A stretch of 40,930 nucleotides of DNA from a virus. How positions within the stretch are numbered: position 1 is the stretch's first letter; every line of letters starts with the position of its first letter. Of the stretch, positions 22,501 through 28,976 are shown piece by piece. The DNA lies in IMG/VR virus record IMGVR_UViG_3300031841_004169, positions 1 through 40,930 of that record; one strand, given 5' to 3'. The position numbers and the translations under genes are program-made. The notes under the pieces were generated by a model, which worked only from the letters and a program-made list of their open reading frames with translations, had not been told where the DNA came from and did no database searches.

Positions 22501-22621
22501 TCGTCCTATTATGCAAGGTATTGACCAAGCAAAGCTGGTCCCGCTCCTCACCGCTGCGTTGCAAGAAGCAATCGCCAAGATCGAAACCTTAGAGCAACGC
22601 CTAACCGACGCAGGTCTCTGA
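19571..22621 (+). CDS. Tail fibre/virion protein with C-terminal S74 chaperone domain
   Basis: A 1016-residue protein. Residues 1 to about 160 are charged and helical (coiled coil). A segment near 163-190 (LEFLDDVDRTSAKVDGKFLK) is of a type I recall in cyanophage structural proteins. The middle is beta-rich with repeated VGIGTNNP units (near 20594, 21065 and 21716). From about residue 843, SSDYRLKENVIPIVG and EVQEIVPESV mark a Peptidase_S74 intramolecular chaperone that helps trimerise the fibre and then cuts itself off; the Ser and Lys of SDYRLK would form its dyad. Codon choice becomes more GC-rich from about 20590 onward, suggesting the receptor-binding half was acquired separately. Confidence 0.88.
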   Translation: MDINNELNEFFSYIKQAKQQKKEEIQAQEKEYRDLVGDLSLESVLADYSAHLRGEDPPKRKAKEVQEDKREKQIQEIDSWLTPQVESNDVKDIVNSIISSNKEPVVTENKTNDDVIDHALRILEKVTTKEEVQTNTNSPEISKIRRELENLKNIVAAQGGGGEVRLEFLDDVDRTSAKVDGKFLKYQSSTGKFIGADADATGLTGTPDIVVGIITADSLSVSGNISCAGTITYDDVTHVDSLGIGTFRSGVIVNTGTATTALVVNGDARITGILTIGTSSLTLNGADDSIQVGTGLTIRDSGDAVYSGVITATTFNGNLTGNVNSSGVSTFSSGLHVTGGSVGIGTNNPQYPLDVAGNIRFGSGSGYALVQYGSSSTGTNNWHVGSEGDGSFRFYNGVLGAGSEKVRIASNGLEVSGADQTTSALDTSNLTVSVKSSTLVPNSGGSLGFGAATKQWAGIKGLVLSGNNNSIGDLSFSTRRVSTDSTLTEAMRITYTGNVGIGTNNPLGKVHVESAATTAGWQIRTDSVGLNNESGFYRDANDHYELVLRNGNGGLSYLKNDGGASTANLTFNVQGSERLRIDSSGRLLVKTSSSRSNYLFGGTAVAPLYQIESNGGETAAGITRNVANSNGPSIYLGKSRGSAVGSSTAVASGDRLGSLSFNGADGSNLVQAARIDVEVDGTPGANDMPGRLVFSTTADGASSATERMRIASDGNVGIGTNDPQTSLQVNSAAATGIRSHASNTQTTDTNKAFKVTNGNNTETFNVSYRGGGFFAGQVFFGTESSIDLTTGAANAKRIDSTSVVMLSSRDSTASRNHHAFYNPNGQVGVIATNGSATVYSTSSDYRLKENVIPIVGAADRVKALKPCRFNFIADASKTVDGFLAHEVQEIVPESVTGTKDETEEIGTLFDWDGSVREENVNEPEILTYKEQVVITPAVEEVEATYDEEGNEMTPGVDAVEEVRETVTRTMSWVKTGDRPIMQGIDQAKLVPLLTAALQEAIAKIETLEQRLTDAGL

Positions 22622-22670
22622 TCGGCAACCCGCCCCCGTGTGCTTTTCTAATACACTGTTGACGAATAAC

Positions 22671-22699
22671 TTGCAATGAGATACCAAACCTGATATACT
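22671..22699 (+). promoter_or_regulatory. Sigma-70-like promoter
   Basis: TTGCAA (22671-22676), 17 bases, TATACT (22694-22699). It serves the secreted protein at 22724. The -10 abuts the 5' arm of a terminator hairpin, so new transcripts would start inside the hairpin loop. Confidence 0.65.
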
Positions 22700-22723
22700 G
22701 AGGGCCTAACCGCCCTCTTTTTT
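22700..22723 (+). terminator. Rho-independent terminator overlapping a promoter start site
   Basis: GAGGGC/GCCCTC (22700-22705/22712-22717), loop CTAACC, then TTTTTT running into the next ATG. It would stop read-through from the tail fibre gene, while RNA started from the adjacent promoter lacks the 5' arm and escapes. Confidence 0.75.
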
Positions 22724-23380
22724 ATGTTCAAATATATCCTCGCGGGTCTTTTAGCTGCAACACCTGTTGCCGCAGAACCAACTAAGGGTTATTACACCAT
22801 GGATTCCATGGGGTGTATGATCCTTCAGGAATGTACTGACGGAGTGGAAGAAGTATTTTCTTTACTTGATATCTCTTCACAGTATGAAAATCCAGAAAAG
22901 TTTACTGTTATTGCTGATGAATTCAACTACATGTTGGTTCTACTGAATCAGGTTGGTAGTAAAGTTTATCTTGCGAACGAAAAGTATTTTCCAGTTGGAC
23001 ACCGTGGTGTCTATCATACTGTCTCTAATAATTTCTACCTCAACAAAAGGTACATGCATCGTCCTGGCGCATTGATGTCTGTGATGCGTCATGAAGGATG
23101 GCACGCTGCACAGGATTGTATGGCAGGTTCTATCGAAAATAACATGATTGCTATCATTGAACCTGAAGAAAATGTCCCTGCGTATTGGGCAGAAATTGCA
23201 GAAAAAACGTATCCTAAGTCATCTCTTCCATGGGAACGTGAAGCAATGTGGGCTGGTCATACTGAAGGTATGACTGCACATGCACTTGAAGCTTGTGCGA
23301 CTGGAAGAATGTGGGAATTTTTTGAACCAACACCGATGACTCGCGAGTGGTTGGAAGAAAACGGATACATCAAAAAATAA
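22724..23380 (+). CDS. Secreted zincin-like metallopeptidase candidate (218 aa)
   Basis: A short signal peptide (MFKYILAGLLAATPVAA) precedes a mature protein with MRHEGWHAAQDC, an HExxH zinc motif at residues 123-127. Downstream acidic residues (GHTEGMTAHALEACATG) could supply the third ligand. Several cysteines suggest disulfides in the periplasm. It could act on host envelope proteins or help lysis (inference). The ATG follows the terminator T-tract directly, so the leader is very short. Confidence 0.65.
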   Translation: MFKYILAGLLAATPVAAEPTKGYYTMDSMGCMILQECTDGVEEVFSLLDISSQYENPEKFTVIADEFNYMLVLLNQVGSKVYLANEKYFPVGHRGVYHTVSNNFYLNKRYMHRPGALMSVMRHEGWHAAQDCMAGSIENNMIAIIEPEENVPAYWAEIAEKTYPKSSLPWEREAMWAGHTEGMTAHALEACATGRMWEFFEPTPMTREWLEENGYIKK

Positions 23381-23399
23381 ACTCTACTAGATAAAAGAA

Positions 23400-23636
23400 A
23401 TGTCTTTCACTGTTTACTCTAAGCCTGGTTGTCCATATTGTGAGACAATCAAACGTATTTTAGTTGGAAAAGATCTTGAGTTTCAAGAATATGTTTTAGA
23501 TACAGATTTTGATCGCGGACAATTTTACAATGAGTTTGGCGAAGGATCTACTTTTCCTCAGGTCGTTATGGATGATCAGAAACTTGGTGGATGTACTGAC
23601 AGTTTAAAATACTTACGAGAACAAGGTGTAATCTGA
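23400..23636 (+). CDS. Glutaredoxin
   Basis: A 78-residue glutaredoxin with the CPYC active site at residues 11-14 (SKPGCPYC), a STFPQVV cis-proline motif and GGCTDSLKYL at the GSH-binding end. It probably reduces ribonucleotide reductase or protein thiols in the cytoplasm. It overlaps the next gene by one base (TGATG). Confidence 0.95.
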   Translation: MSFTVYSKPGCPYCETIKRILVGKDLEFQEYVLDTDFDRGQFYNEFGEGSTFPQVVMDDQKLGGCTDSLKYLREQGVI

Positions 23637-24001
23637 TGAACGAACTGTACTACGACGTTGAGAAAGCTATTGATTATGCTTTTGATGGTCGATTTGTACT
23701 TAAAATGTATGACTATCTGAGAGTTTCTGATGTAAAGAGACCTGCAGTCGAAGAGTTTATTCATAGTTCGACTGCACAAGAAATCGCGGATCTTGTAAAC
23801 GAACTTGAAGAGTATCTCGAAGGAGGTAGTGACTACAATCACAAATTCCTTCGTGAAGCTTACGGACATATTCCAAAACCTCAAGTTCGTAAGATCAAGA
23901 CATATCTCTATGGTATACTTGAAGATGCGTGGCAGTACAGTAATGACAGAAAACCTGGGCGTAAAAAAGGAACTAAGAATCACAAAAAGGTTTCTAAATA
24001 A
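23636..24001 (+). CDS. Protein of unknown function (121 aa)
   Basis: A soluble helical protein (MNELYYDVEKAIDYAFDGRF, later SSTAQEIADLVNELEEYLEG) with a strongly basic end (NDRKPGRKKGTKNHKKVSK) that could bind nucleic acid. It is coupled to the glutaredoxin gene. A CTAAATA motif spans its stop codon. No family is recognised. Confidence 0.7.
   Translation: MNELYYDVEKAIDYAFDGRFVLKMYDYLRVSDVKRPAVEEFIHSSTAQEIADLVNELEEYLEGGSDYNHKFLREAYGHIPKPQVRKIKTYLYGILEDAWQYSNDRKPGRKKGTKNHKKVSK
23994..24000 (+). promoter_or_regulatory. CTAAATA motif upstream of 24060 gene
   Basis: CTAAATA overlaps the stop of the previous gene and lies 59 bases before the next ATG. The 58-base leader between them has a TGAGAG/CTCTCA inverted repeat. 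Confidence 0.35.
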
Positions 24002-24059
24002 ACATGAGAGTTGGAGGATGAAGTAGGTTCCATTTTGTTTATCTCTCAAGGTTAGAAAG

Positions 24060-24296
24060 ATGTTAGCAATTTCACTGGTTTTTGGTGCCTTATTTGCAGT
24101 TGGTGGCACTATCGTTGGTTTCATTTCAGGTTGGTTCGCAAACGAAAAATATTCCGAGTATGTAGAACTTAAGACAGCACAGATTGCAACACACCCTGAA
24201 ATGTATGATACTGAAGGGAACCTAATTACTTCTCAACTGACTGCTCTTCGAGTAGTCCTTGACGACCAAGATTTTTATTACGATGATGAAGATTAA
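24060..24296 (+). CDS. Single-pass membrane protein (78 aa)
   Basis: An N-terminal membrane helix (MLAISLVFGALFAVGGTIVG, continuing FISGWFA) is followed by a soluble acidic domain ending QDFYYDDED. The helix is an uncleaved anchor rather than a clear signal peptide. It overlaps the next gene as TAATG. Function unknown. Confidence 0.7.
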   Translation: MLAISLVFGALFAVGGTIVGFISGWFANEKYSEYVELKTAQIATHPEMYDTEGNLITSQLTALRVVLDDQDFYYDDED

Positions 24297-24898
24297 TGGA
24301 TGAAAATTTTATTGGAATATATCCTAATGTTCTATCACAAGAAGAATGTGAGTATTTAATTGATTCAATTGAAGAAGCTTCTAGGCGTCCAAATTTAAGT
24401 TTTTTACATGGTAAACCCGCAGAAGCTGCGGATCTTCTGAATAGACATGACTATTCATTTTATGTAAATAATGCTAATACAGTTGACGAACAAAATAGAG
24501 AAGCGCATTTAATAGTTGATGCTGCATTAAACAAAGCTGCACAACAATATGCGGAAACATATTTTCCAGTTACATGTGTTCATGCAAGTTCTCATTGGGT
24601 AAAATTACAAAAAACACCCAAAAAAGGAGGATTTCATCAATGGCATTGTGAAAATTCTAGTTTGCAATACTGTGATAGAGCACTTGCCTGGACAATATAT
24701 CTAAATGATGTGCCAGAGGGAGAGGGTGAGACAGAATTTCTCTGGCAGGGTGTTAAAGTACAACCAAAAGCTGGAACTTGTGCTATTTGGCCTGCCTTTT
24801 TTACTCATGTGCATAGAGGAAATCCAGTCTATTCATGTGAAAAATATATTGCCACAGGTTGGTATACTTATGATGAAAGACCCAAAACAAATTCGTAA
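24296..24898 (+). CDS. 2-oxoglutarate/Fe(II)-dependent oxygenase
   Basis: The 200-residue protein has the double-stranded-helix core: GGFHQWHCENS with HxE-type iron ligands (His117, Glu119), WTIYLNDVPEGEGETEF and a distal FFTHVHRGNPV with His171 or His173 as third ligand. It resembles the oxygenases common in cyanophages. Substrates are unknown and could be proteins, nucleic acid or small molecules. The start is coupled (TAATG). Confidence 0.85.
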   Translation: MDENFIGIYPNVLSQEECEYLIDSIEEASRRPNLSFLHGKPAEAADLLNRHDYSFYVNNANTVDEQNREAHLIVDAALNKAAQQYAETYFPVTCVHASSHWVKLQKTPKKGGFHQWHCENSSLQYCDRALAWTIYLNDVPEGEGETEFLWQGVKVQPKAGTCAIWPAFFTHVHRGNPVYSCEKYIATGWYTYDERPKTNS

Positions 24899-25360
24899 AT
24901 GACAAAGACAATGACTAAGACTAAACTTCCACCTAATCCTCTTTTGACAGAGGTTCTTGCATTTGTTTCTAAACAAAGAAGTAAGGCTAAAAAAGTGGAA
25001 GCTCTGAAAGAGTATGATACTGATGCTCTCCGTGCAATTCTAATTTGGAACTATGAAGCTGTGAGTATGCTTCCAGAAGGCGAAGTTCCATACTCACCGA
25101 ATGAAGCTCCCAAAGGAACCGAACACCAACAACTCTCTACGGAGTACAAGAGACTTTATCATTTTGTGAAAGGTGGTAATGATTCTCTTAAATCTCTCCG
25201 TAGAGAGAGTATGTTTATTCAACTTCTAGAAGGTCTTCATGCAGATGAAGCTAATCTTCTCTGTAAAGTTAAAGATCGTCGTCTAGAAGAAGACTACAAA
25301 ATTACTATTGATATTGTAAAAGAAGCTTACCCCGATGTAAAATGGGGATGGAGGAAGTGA
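24899..25360 (+). CDS. Conserved cyanophage protein, DUF6433-like (153 aa)
   Basis: The segment PPNPLLTEVLAFVSKQRSKA is recalled from a conserved cyanophage core family (DUF6433-like). The rest is helical and charged, ending DVKWGWRK. An internal ATG at residue 5 could be the true start. No enzymatic motif is visible. The gene lies in a block with small regulatory-size proteins, so a role in takeover or late transcription is possible but unproven. Confidence 0.7.
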   Translation: MTKTMTKTKLPPNPLLTEVLAFVSKQRSKAKKVEALKEYDTDALRAILIWNYEAVSMLPEGEVPYSPNEAPKGTEHQQLSTEYKRLYHFVKGGNDSLKSLRRESMFIQLLEGLHADEANLLCKVKDRRLEEDYKITIDIVKEAYPDVKWGWRK

Positions 25361-25362
25361 AT

Positions 25363-25659
25363 TTGACAAACGTTCAGGTAGAAGAGTTCAAACAGAAGTA
25401 TGGTATTACAGTTATCGCAACCAACTGTAATCGAAGTGTAGCTGATGACAAAAGTCTACCCGTTGACAGTTACATTCTTACCCTGGAACATGAAGATGAA
25501 ACTTGGCAAGACATTGTAAAGGGTGTCAAAGTAAAAATCTTTGATGCCTATTACGATACCTTTGGTCACTGTATTAAATCGATGGAATATACCAAGGGTA
25601 CAATTTCTGCCAAACTTTGGGGAAATACACTCAAGACGAAAGAGAAGAAGAAAAAATGA
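25363..25659 (+). CDS. Protein of unknown function (98 aa)
   Basis: TTG 25363 is chosen because GGAGGA (25350-25355) lies 7 bases upstream and it clears the previous stop; ATGs at 25342 and 25348 in the same frame sit inside the previous gene. The protein (MTNVQVEEFKQKYGITVIAT) is mixed alpha/beta with a basic end (KTKEKKKK). It overlaps the next gene as ATGA. No family is recognised. Confidence 0.65.
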   Translation: MTNVQVEEFKQKYGITVIATNCNRSVADDKSLPVDSYILTLEHEDETWQDIVKGVKVKIFDAYYDTFGHCIKSMEYTKGTISAKLWGNTLKTKEKKKK

Positions 25660-25976
25660 CCGAAGAAAAGTTCGAGTATCAAGAACCAGAAGGTAAAGGT
25701 ATGGTCGGAGACCTCTCTCAAGGAGAGGCCTCCACTGGTTCAAATAGTAAAAATTGGTCGAAGAAAACTGCAGACCTTAGTTTCGCATCTGGTAAAACTA
25801 AAGAAAGTATTGCCAAAGAACTTCGACAAGAAGTTGATGAAGAAGTTCTGAAGAAGGTGAAAAAAGAATATAAACGTCTGAAGAAGTATTCCAAATCTAA
25901 TCTTTTCACAATTCAAAAACTCAATGGTCAAAAAACCATCATTGATGAACTGATCGAAGAGTACGAACAAAAGTAA
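25656..25976 (+). CDS. Charged coiled-coil protein of unknown function (106 aa)
   Basis: ATG 25656 overlaps the previous stop (ATGA). The N-terminal third is low-complexity (GKGMVGDLSQGEASTGSNSK), the rest a long charged helix (AKELRQEVDEEVLKKVKKEY). This suggests an oligomeric or nucleic-acid-associated protein. It ends just before a promoter and riboswitch region. Confidence 0.7.
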   Translation: MTEEKFEYQEPEGKGMVGDLSQGEASTGSNSKNWSKKTADLSFASGKTKESIAKELRQEVDEEVLKKVKKEYKRLKKYSKSNLFTIQKLNGQKTIIDELIEEYEQK

Positions 25977-25994
25977 CCAATTATACAAGACCGC

Positions 25995-26023
25995 TTGCCT
26001 ATATACTTATGAGGGTCTATAGT
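25995..26023 (+). promoter_or_regulatory. Sigma-70-like promoter before the glutamine-type RNA
   Basis: TTGCCT (25995-26000), 17 bases, TATAGT (26018-26023). The expected start near 26030 coincides with the first base of the RNA motif, which is the usual arrangement for such riboswitches. Confidence 0.65.
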
Positions 26024-26029
26024 AGACCT

Positions 26030-26085
26030 GTCGTTCATCCGAGAGATCGGACGCAAGTAAGTCGCGCAACGGTTCCGTTGATCCT
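26030..26085 (+). promoter_or_regulatory. Glutamine-type riboswitch (Downstream-peptide/glnA-like)
   Basis: CGTTCATCC (26032-26040), the hairpin TCCGA-GAGA-TCGGA (26038-26051) with a GNRA loop, then CGCAAGTAA (26052-26060) reproduce the conserved core of glnA and Downstream-peptide RNAs (consensus of the form CGUUCAUC...GACGGAAGUAGG), which bind L-glutamine and report nitrogen status. A second hairpin CAACG-GTTC-CGTTG (26067-26080) ends six bases before the ATG of a short gene. These RNAs occur in cyanobacteria and cyanophages, always before short peptides or nitrogen genes. Confidence 0.8.
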
Positions 26086-26280
26086 ATGTTATCATTGATG
26101 ACTGTTTTAGCCATGCACGTCCCACCTTCAAATTATCTGAAGTGTGATGACTATGAATGGCTAAAACAAGAAGTTCAAGACTCTAACGTCTTTACTCCTG
26201 TGGAAAAGTTTGAAATCATTCTTAATTGGATGGAGCATACTGATCCTCATTGTTTTGATAACAAGGACGCAAACGACTGA
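26086..26280 (+). CDS. Short peptide gene downstream of glutamine-type riboswitch (64 aa)
   Basis: ATG 26086 follows the riboswitch hairpin directly; ATG 26098 or 26113 are alternative starts. The protein (from MHVPPSNYLKCDDYEWLKQE onward) is acidic, with two Cys and two His, and ends CFDNKDAND. Downstream-peptide riboswitches typically control such short proteins, some of which modulate nitrogen metabolism, but this one resembles no named regulator I know. Confidence 0.65.
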   Translation: MLSLMTVLAMHVPPSNYLKCDDYEWLKQEVQDSNVFTPVEKFEIILNWMEHTDPHCFDNKDAND

Positions 26281-26345
26281 AGGAACGGAGAAACGGATCC
26301 ACCGAAAGGTGAGAAGGTTAATTTCCATTCATTCAGGTACGAACA

Positions 26346-26510
26346 ATGAACACACTTCAAATGATCAAAAAGCAGATCGACAAAGCCTCTGCAATTCATG
26401 ATGCACAAATTCTTCACACCTCTTATCGTGGTGTTAAGTATGAAGTTTGTGCTCCTAACAGTGAAACGCATGGCACTTTCTGTTATCGTGGTCGCACTTA
26501 CGTTAAGTAA
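26346..26510 (+). CDS. DUF4278-like small protein (54 aa)
   Basis: The protein MNTLQMIKKQIDKASAIHDA continues to HTSYRGVKYEVCAP and ends GTFCYRGRTYVK. The two YRG...Y units are the hallmark of DUF4278, a short cyanobacterial and cyanophage family of unknown role. Its 65-base leader has a GNRA hairpin (CACC-GAAA-GGTG, 26299-26310). It is likely on the riboswitch-controlled transcript and ends before a terminator. Confidence 0.75.
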   Translation: MNTLQMIKKQIDKASAIHDAQILHTSYRGVKYEVCAPNSETHGTFCYRGRTYVK

Positions 26511-26530
26511 GACAACTGATAATAAACTTA

Positions 26531-26558
26531 AAGAGGCTCCTCTGGGGCCTCTTTTTTT
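26531..26558 (+). terminator. Rho-independent terminator
   Basis: AAGAGGC/GCCTCTT (26531-26537/26547-26553) then a run of T. Ends the riboswitch-led unit. Confidence 0.9.
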
Positions 26559-26572
26559 GTGTAAATAGTCAC

Positions 26573-26785
26573 ATGGAGACACCCCCTCATATAACCGCCA
26601 AGAACAAGGAGTGTAGTCGGTTGTGGTATGAGTGGTATGAGTTGTTTCAAGACCCCGCCAGGCGTCGTACAAGTGAGTGCCAGGAGGCGCGTAAGAGGTG
26701 GAGTGAGTGTGCAAATGAGGCGAATGCAATGATTGCTGCAGAGGTGGATCCTGAGGTATTTGCCAAACTCTTCGGTCCTAGATAG
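26573..26785 (+). CDS. Small Trp/Arg-rich protein of unknown function (70 aa)
   Basis: METPPHITAKNKECSRLWYE, then a helical Arg/Glu-rich segment and the end EVFAKLFGPR. GC-rich codons (GCGCGTAAGAGG and similar) differ from its AT-rich neighbours, hinting at recent transfer or relaxed selection. No family is recognised. Confidence 0.55.
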   Translation: METPPHITAKNKECSRLWYEWYELFQDPARRRTSECQEARKRWSECANEANAMIAAEVDPEVFAKLFGPR

Positions 26786-26815
26786 AATAACTCTGCCAGG
26801 GTTCAAGAGACAGCT

Positions 26816-26989
26816 ATGAACAAAGCTAAACTCAAGGTTCTCTTAGCCGCTTTAAAGGAGGTTGTAGAGGAACTAGAATCTGAGATCTACTCAGATACAG
26901 AGTCTTACATGGAAAAAGATCCATATGGATCTAGTGATTTAATTTTAGATTACGATGAGGTTTTTGATGATGATGGATTCCCAGACTGA
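26816..26989 (+). CDS. Small acidic protein (57 aa)
   Basis: ATG 26816: MNKAKLKVLLAALKEVVEEL, then SEIYSDTESYMEKDPYGSSD and a strongly acidic end DEVFDDDGFPD. It could be a DNA-mimic-like or regulatory peptide; nothing specific is known. It overlaps the next gene in another frame by about 20 bases. Confidence 0.6.
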   Translation: MNKAKLKVLLAALKEVVEELESEIYSDTESYMEKDPYGSSDLILDYDEVFDDDGFPD

Positions 26990-27224
26990 TTGGCGTTACA
27001 GTGATGAGAAGATGAAGTTAAGACAACAATCTCTTACGATTCTTCTCAATAAATTTGGTTCTGAGTTAAATAGTAGTAACACAAGTAAAGAACCCAACCA
27101 GGCCATCTATGAATGTGCTCATGATTGGGTGTCACAAGGTAACGTAAATTGTAATGGGATTGTGAGTTACTACTCCGCATACTACTCCCATGAAAGACAA
27201 AAAAGCCTGCAAGAAAATTCTTAA
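26967..27224 (+). CDS. Small protein of unknown function (85 aa)
   Basis: The start near 26967 is uncertain: three ATG codons in a row (26967, 26970, 26973) follow a GAGG. The sequence MDSQTDWRYSDEKMKLRQQS and a later ECAHDWVSQGNVNCNGIVSY suggest a helical soluble protein. It overlaps the genes on both sides. Confidence 0.55.
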   Translation: MMMDSQTDWRYSDEKMKLRQQSLTILLNKFGSELNSSNTSKEPNQAIYECAHDWVSQGNVNCNGIVSYYSAYYSHERQKSLQENS

Positions 27225-27336
27225 ACGTGCAAAGAAACATCCAGACTGGTATACGCCAGAGGAACTTTTGTATGTTAGAATGTATAAGAAAGAACTGAAA
27301 CAACATGAATGTAAAACTGATCAGTGTAACTCCTGA
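27190..27336 (+). CDS. Tiny basic protein (48 aa)
   Basis: MKDKKACKKILKRAKKHPDW, then YTPEELLYVRMYKKELKQHE and CKTDQCNS. Strongly basic, with three Cys. It overlaps thyX by 32 bases and the previous gene by 35, so it is probably translated by coupling. Function unknown, perhaps nucleic-acid binding. Confidence 0.55.
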   Translation: MKDKKACKKILKRAKKHPDWYTPEELLYVRMYKKELKQHECKTDQCNS

Positions 27337-27940
27337 CGCTGAAAAAACTATGGGTTATGTTGCTCGGGTTTCTAATCCGAACAACCAAGAGAATCCAAAG
27401 GTTGCAGGACTTCTTGGATACTGTATCAAACATGAACACTGGTCAGTCTTTGAACAGAGTTTCATGACTTTGGAAATTGAAACTACACGGGCTATCGCCG
27501 CTCAAATTTTGCGCCATCGCTCATTTACATTTCAAGAGTTTTCGCAACGGTATGCTGACAGTTCTCTCTTGGCAGATGAGATCCCTTTGTTTGATCTTCG
27601 TCGTCAGGATACAAAGAACCGTCAGAACTCTATTGATGACGTTGATCCTTTCGTTCGACAAGAACTTGAGATTGCAATCAAGCGACACTTTGAAAGTGGT
27701 ATGAATATCTACAAACAAATGCTTGATGTGGGAATCGCAAAGGAGTGTGCTCGTTTTGTATTGCCTTTGGCTACACCAACCCGTATCTACATGACAGGCT
27801 CTTGCCGGTCATGGATTCATTATATTAATCTGAGGAGTGCCCATGGAACTCAGAAAGAACACATGGACATTGCGAACGCCTGTAAGGATGTATTCGTGAA
27901 ACAGTTTCCCGTTGTGTCAGAGGCCCTTGAGTGGGCCTAA
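27305..27940 (+). CDS. thyX: Flavin-dependent thymidylate synthase
   Basis: The 211-residue enzyme has the ThyX motif RHRSFTFQEFSQRY (residues 70-83, RHRxxSxxxxSxR) that binds FAD and dUMP, plus EQSFMTLEIETTRA upstream and the RSWIHYINLRSAHGTQKE C-terminal core. It makes dTMP using methylenetetrahydrofolate and reduced flavin, in place of ThyA. thyX is usual in cyanophages and matches their demand for dTMP. Confidence 0.97.
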   Translation: MNVKLISVTPDAEKTMGYVARVSNPNNQENPKVAGLLGYCIKHEHWSVFEQSFMTLEIETTRAIAAQILRHRSFTFQEFSQRYADSSLLADEIPLFDLRRQDTKNRQNSIDDVDPFVRQELEIAIKRHFESGMNIYKQMLDVGIAKECARFVLPLATPTRIYMTGSCRSWIHYINLRSAHGTQKEHMDIANACKDVFVKQFPVVSEALEWA

Positions 27941-27943
27941 ATA
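27937..27943 (+). promoter_or_regulatory. CTAAATA motif after thyX
   Basis: CTAAATA overlaps the thyX stop and lies 24 bases before the gene at 27968. Possible late promoter for the following block. Confidence 0.35.
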
Positions 27944-27967
27944 TATTCACCCCCTGATCTTATCGTC

Positions 27968-28216
27968 ATGCCTACATATCCCGTCGTCAATAAAGAGACT
28001 GGTGAACAGAAAGAAGTCCGTATGAGTTGGACCCAATGGGATCAGTGGTTGGAGGAGAATCCTGGATGGGTTAGAGATTGGTCTGACCCTTCTACGGCAC
28101 CAATGGCTACTGAAGTCGGGGACTGGAGAAACAAACTCGTTTCCAAAAAACCAGGTTGGAACGAGGTACTAGAAAAAGCTTCACGAGCACCTGGATCACA
28201 AGTAAAGAAGATTTAA
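27968..28216 (+). CDS. Conserved cyanophage protein (82 aa), FmdB-like N-terminus
   Basis: MPTYPVVNKETGEQKEVRMS followed by TQWDQWLEENPGWVRDWSDP and a Lys-rich end (PGSQVKKI). The first strand resembles FmdB-type zinc ribbons, but the cysteines are missing, so a zinc site is unlikely. I recall near-identical proteins in many T4-like cyanophages next to phoH. Function unknown. Confidence 0.75.
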   Translation: MPTYPVVNKETGEQKEVRMSWTQWDQWLEENPGWVRDWSDPSTAPMATEVGDWRNKLVSKKPGWNEVLEKASRAPGSQVKKI

Positions 28217-28220
28217 GTCT

Positions 28221-28976
28221 ATGCCTGCTAGAAAGAAGAAGACTGATCCTGTCGGTATTGGGTTGAGCGCCAAACAAATGAAACGTAAGAAACCAATCAA
28301 TACTGATTTATTGTTTGATATTGAACCTCTTACACCAAATCAAGAAAAATTCTTTAAGGCATACAAAGAAGATAAAAACGTTTTTGCTTATGGATGTGCG
28401 GGTACAGGTAAAACATTCGTTGCACTCTACCTTGCACTTCGTGATGTTCTGAGTGAGTACACTCCCTACAAGAAAATCTATATTGTTAGGTCTCTTGTTG
28501 CTACTCGCGAGATTGGTTTCCTTCCTGGAGATCATGAGGACAAGTCGGCTTTGTATCAGATCCCATACAAGAACATGGCGAAATACATGTTCGATATGCC
28601 AACTGATGCTGACTATGAGATGTTGTATGGTAACTTGAAAGCTCAAGAAACTATCTCATTCTGGTCCACCAGTTTCATTCGTGGTACTACATTTGATGAC
28701 TGTATTCTTCTGATTGATGAAGCTCAGAACTTGAATTTCCACGAACTTGATAGTATTATTACTCGCGTAGGTGACAATTGTAAGATCATGTTCTGTGGTG
28801 ATGCAGTTCAAACTGATCTTCAAAAGACTTATGAGAAGAATGGTATCCTTGATTTCATGAGGATCATTGAACAGATGGAAGATTCTTTTGAAATGGTTGA
28901 GTTTCAAGTTGATGACATCGTTCGTTCAGGTCTTGTCAAAGAATACATTATGAAGAAAACAGCCTTAGGACTCTAA
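28221..28976 (+). CDS. phoH: PhoH-like ATPase
   Basis: The 251-residue protein has Walker A GCAGTGKT (residues 58-65), IVRSLVATREIGFLPGD, Walker B LLIDEAQN (163-170) and CGDAVQTDL, the PhoH core, related to the RNA/DNA helicase fold. A basic leader (PARKKKTDPVG) precedes it. phoH is widespread in marine phages; its role (RNA handling or phosphate stress) is not settled. It is coupled to the nuclease downstream (TAATG). Confidence 0.95.
   Translation: MPARKKKTDPVGIGLSAKQMKRKKPINTDLLFDIEPLTPNQEKFFKAYKEDKNVFAYGCAGTGKTFVALYLALRDVLSEYTPYKKIYIVRSLVATREIGFLPGDHEDKSALYQIPYKNMAKYMFDMPTDADYEMLYGNLKAQETISFWSTSFIRGTTFDDCILLIDEAQNLNFHELDSIITRVGDNCKIMFCGDAVQTDLQKTYEKNGILDFMRIIEQMEDSFEMVEFQVDDIVRSGLVKEYIMKKTALGL

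Noticed and set aside
24002-24059. GGATGAAGTAGGTT in the leader of the 24060 gene, similar to half of a glutamine riboswitch
   Set aside because: The CGUUCAUC half and the closing stem are missing, so it is probably coincidence.
26281-26345. Second glutamine-type element before the DUF4278-like gene
   Set aside because: It has a GNRA hairpin but none of the ordered core bases.
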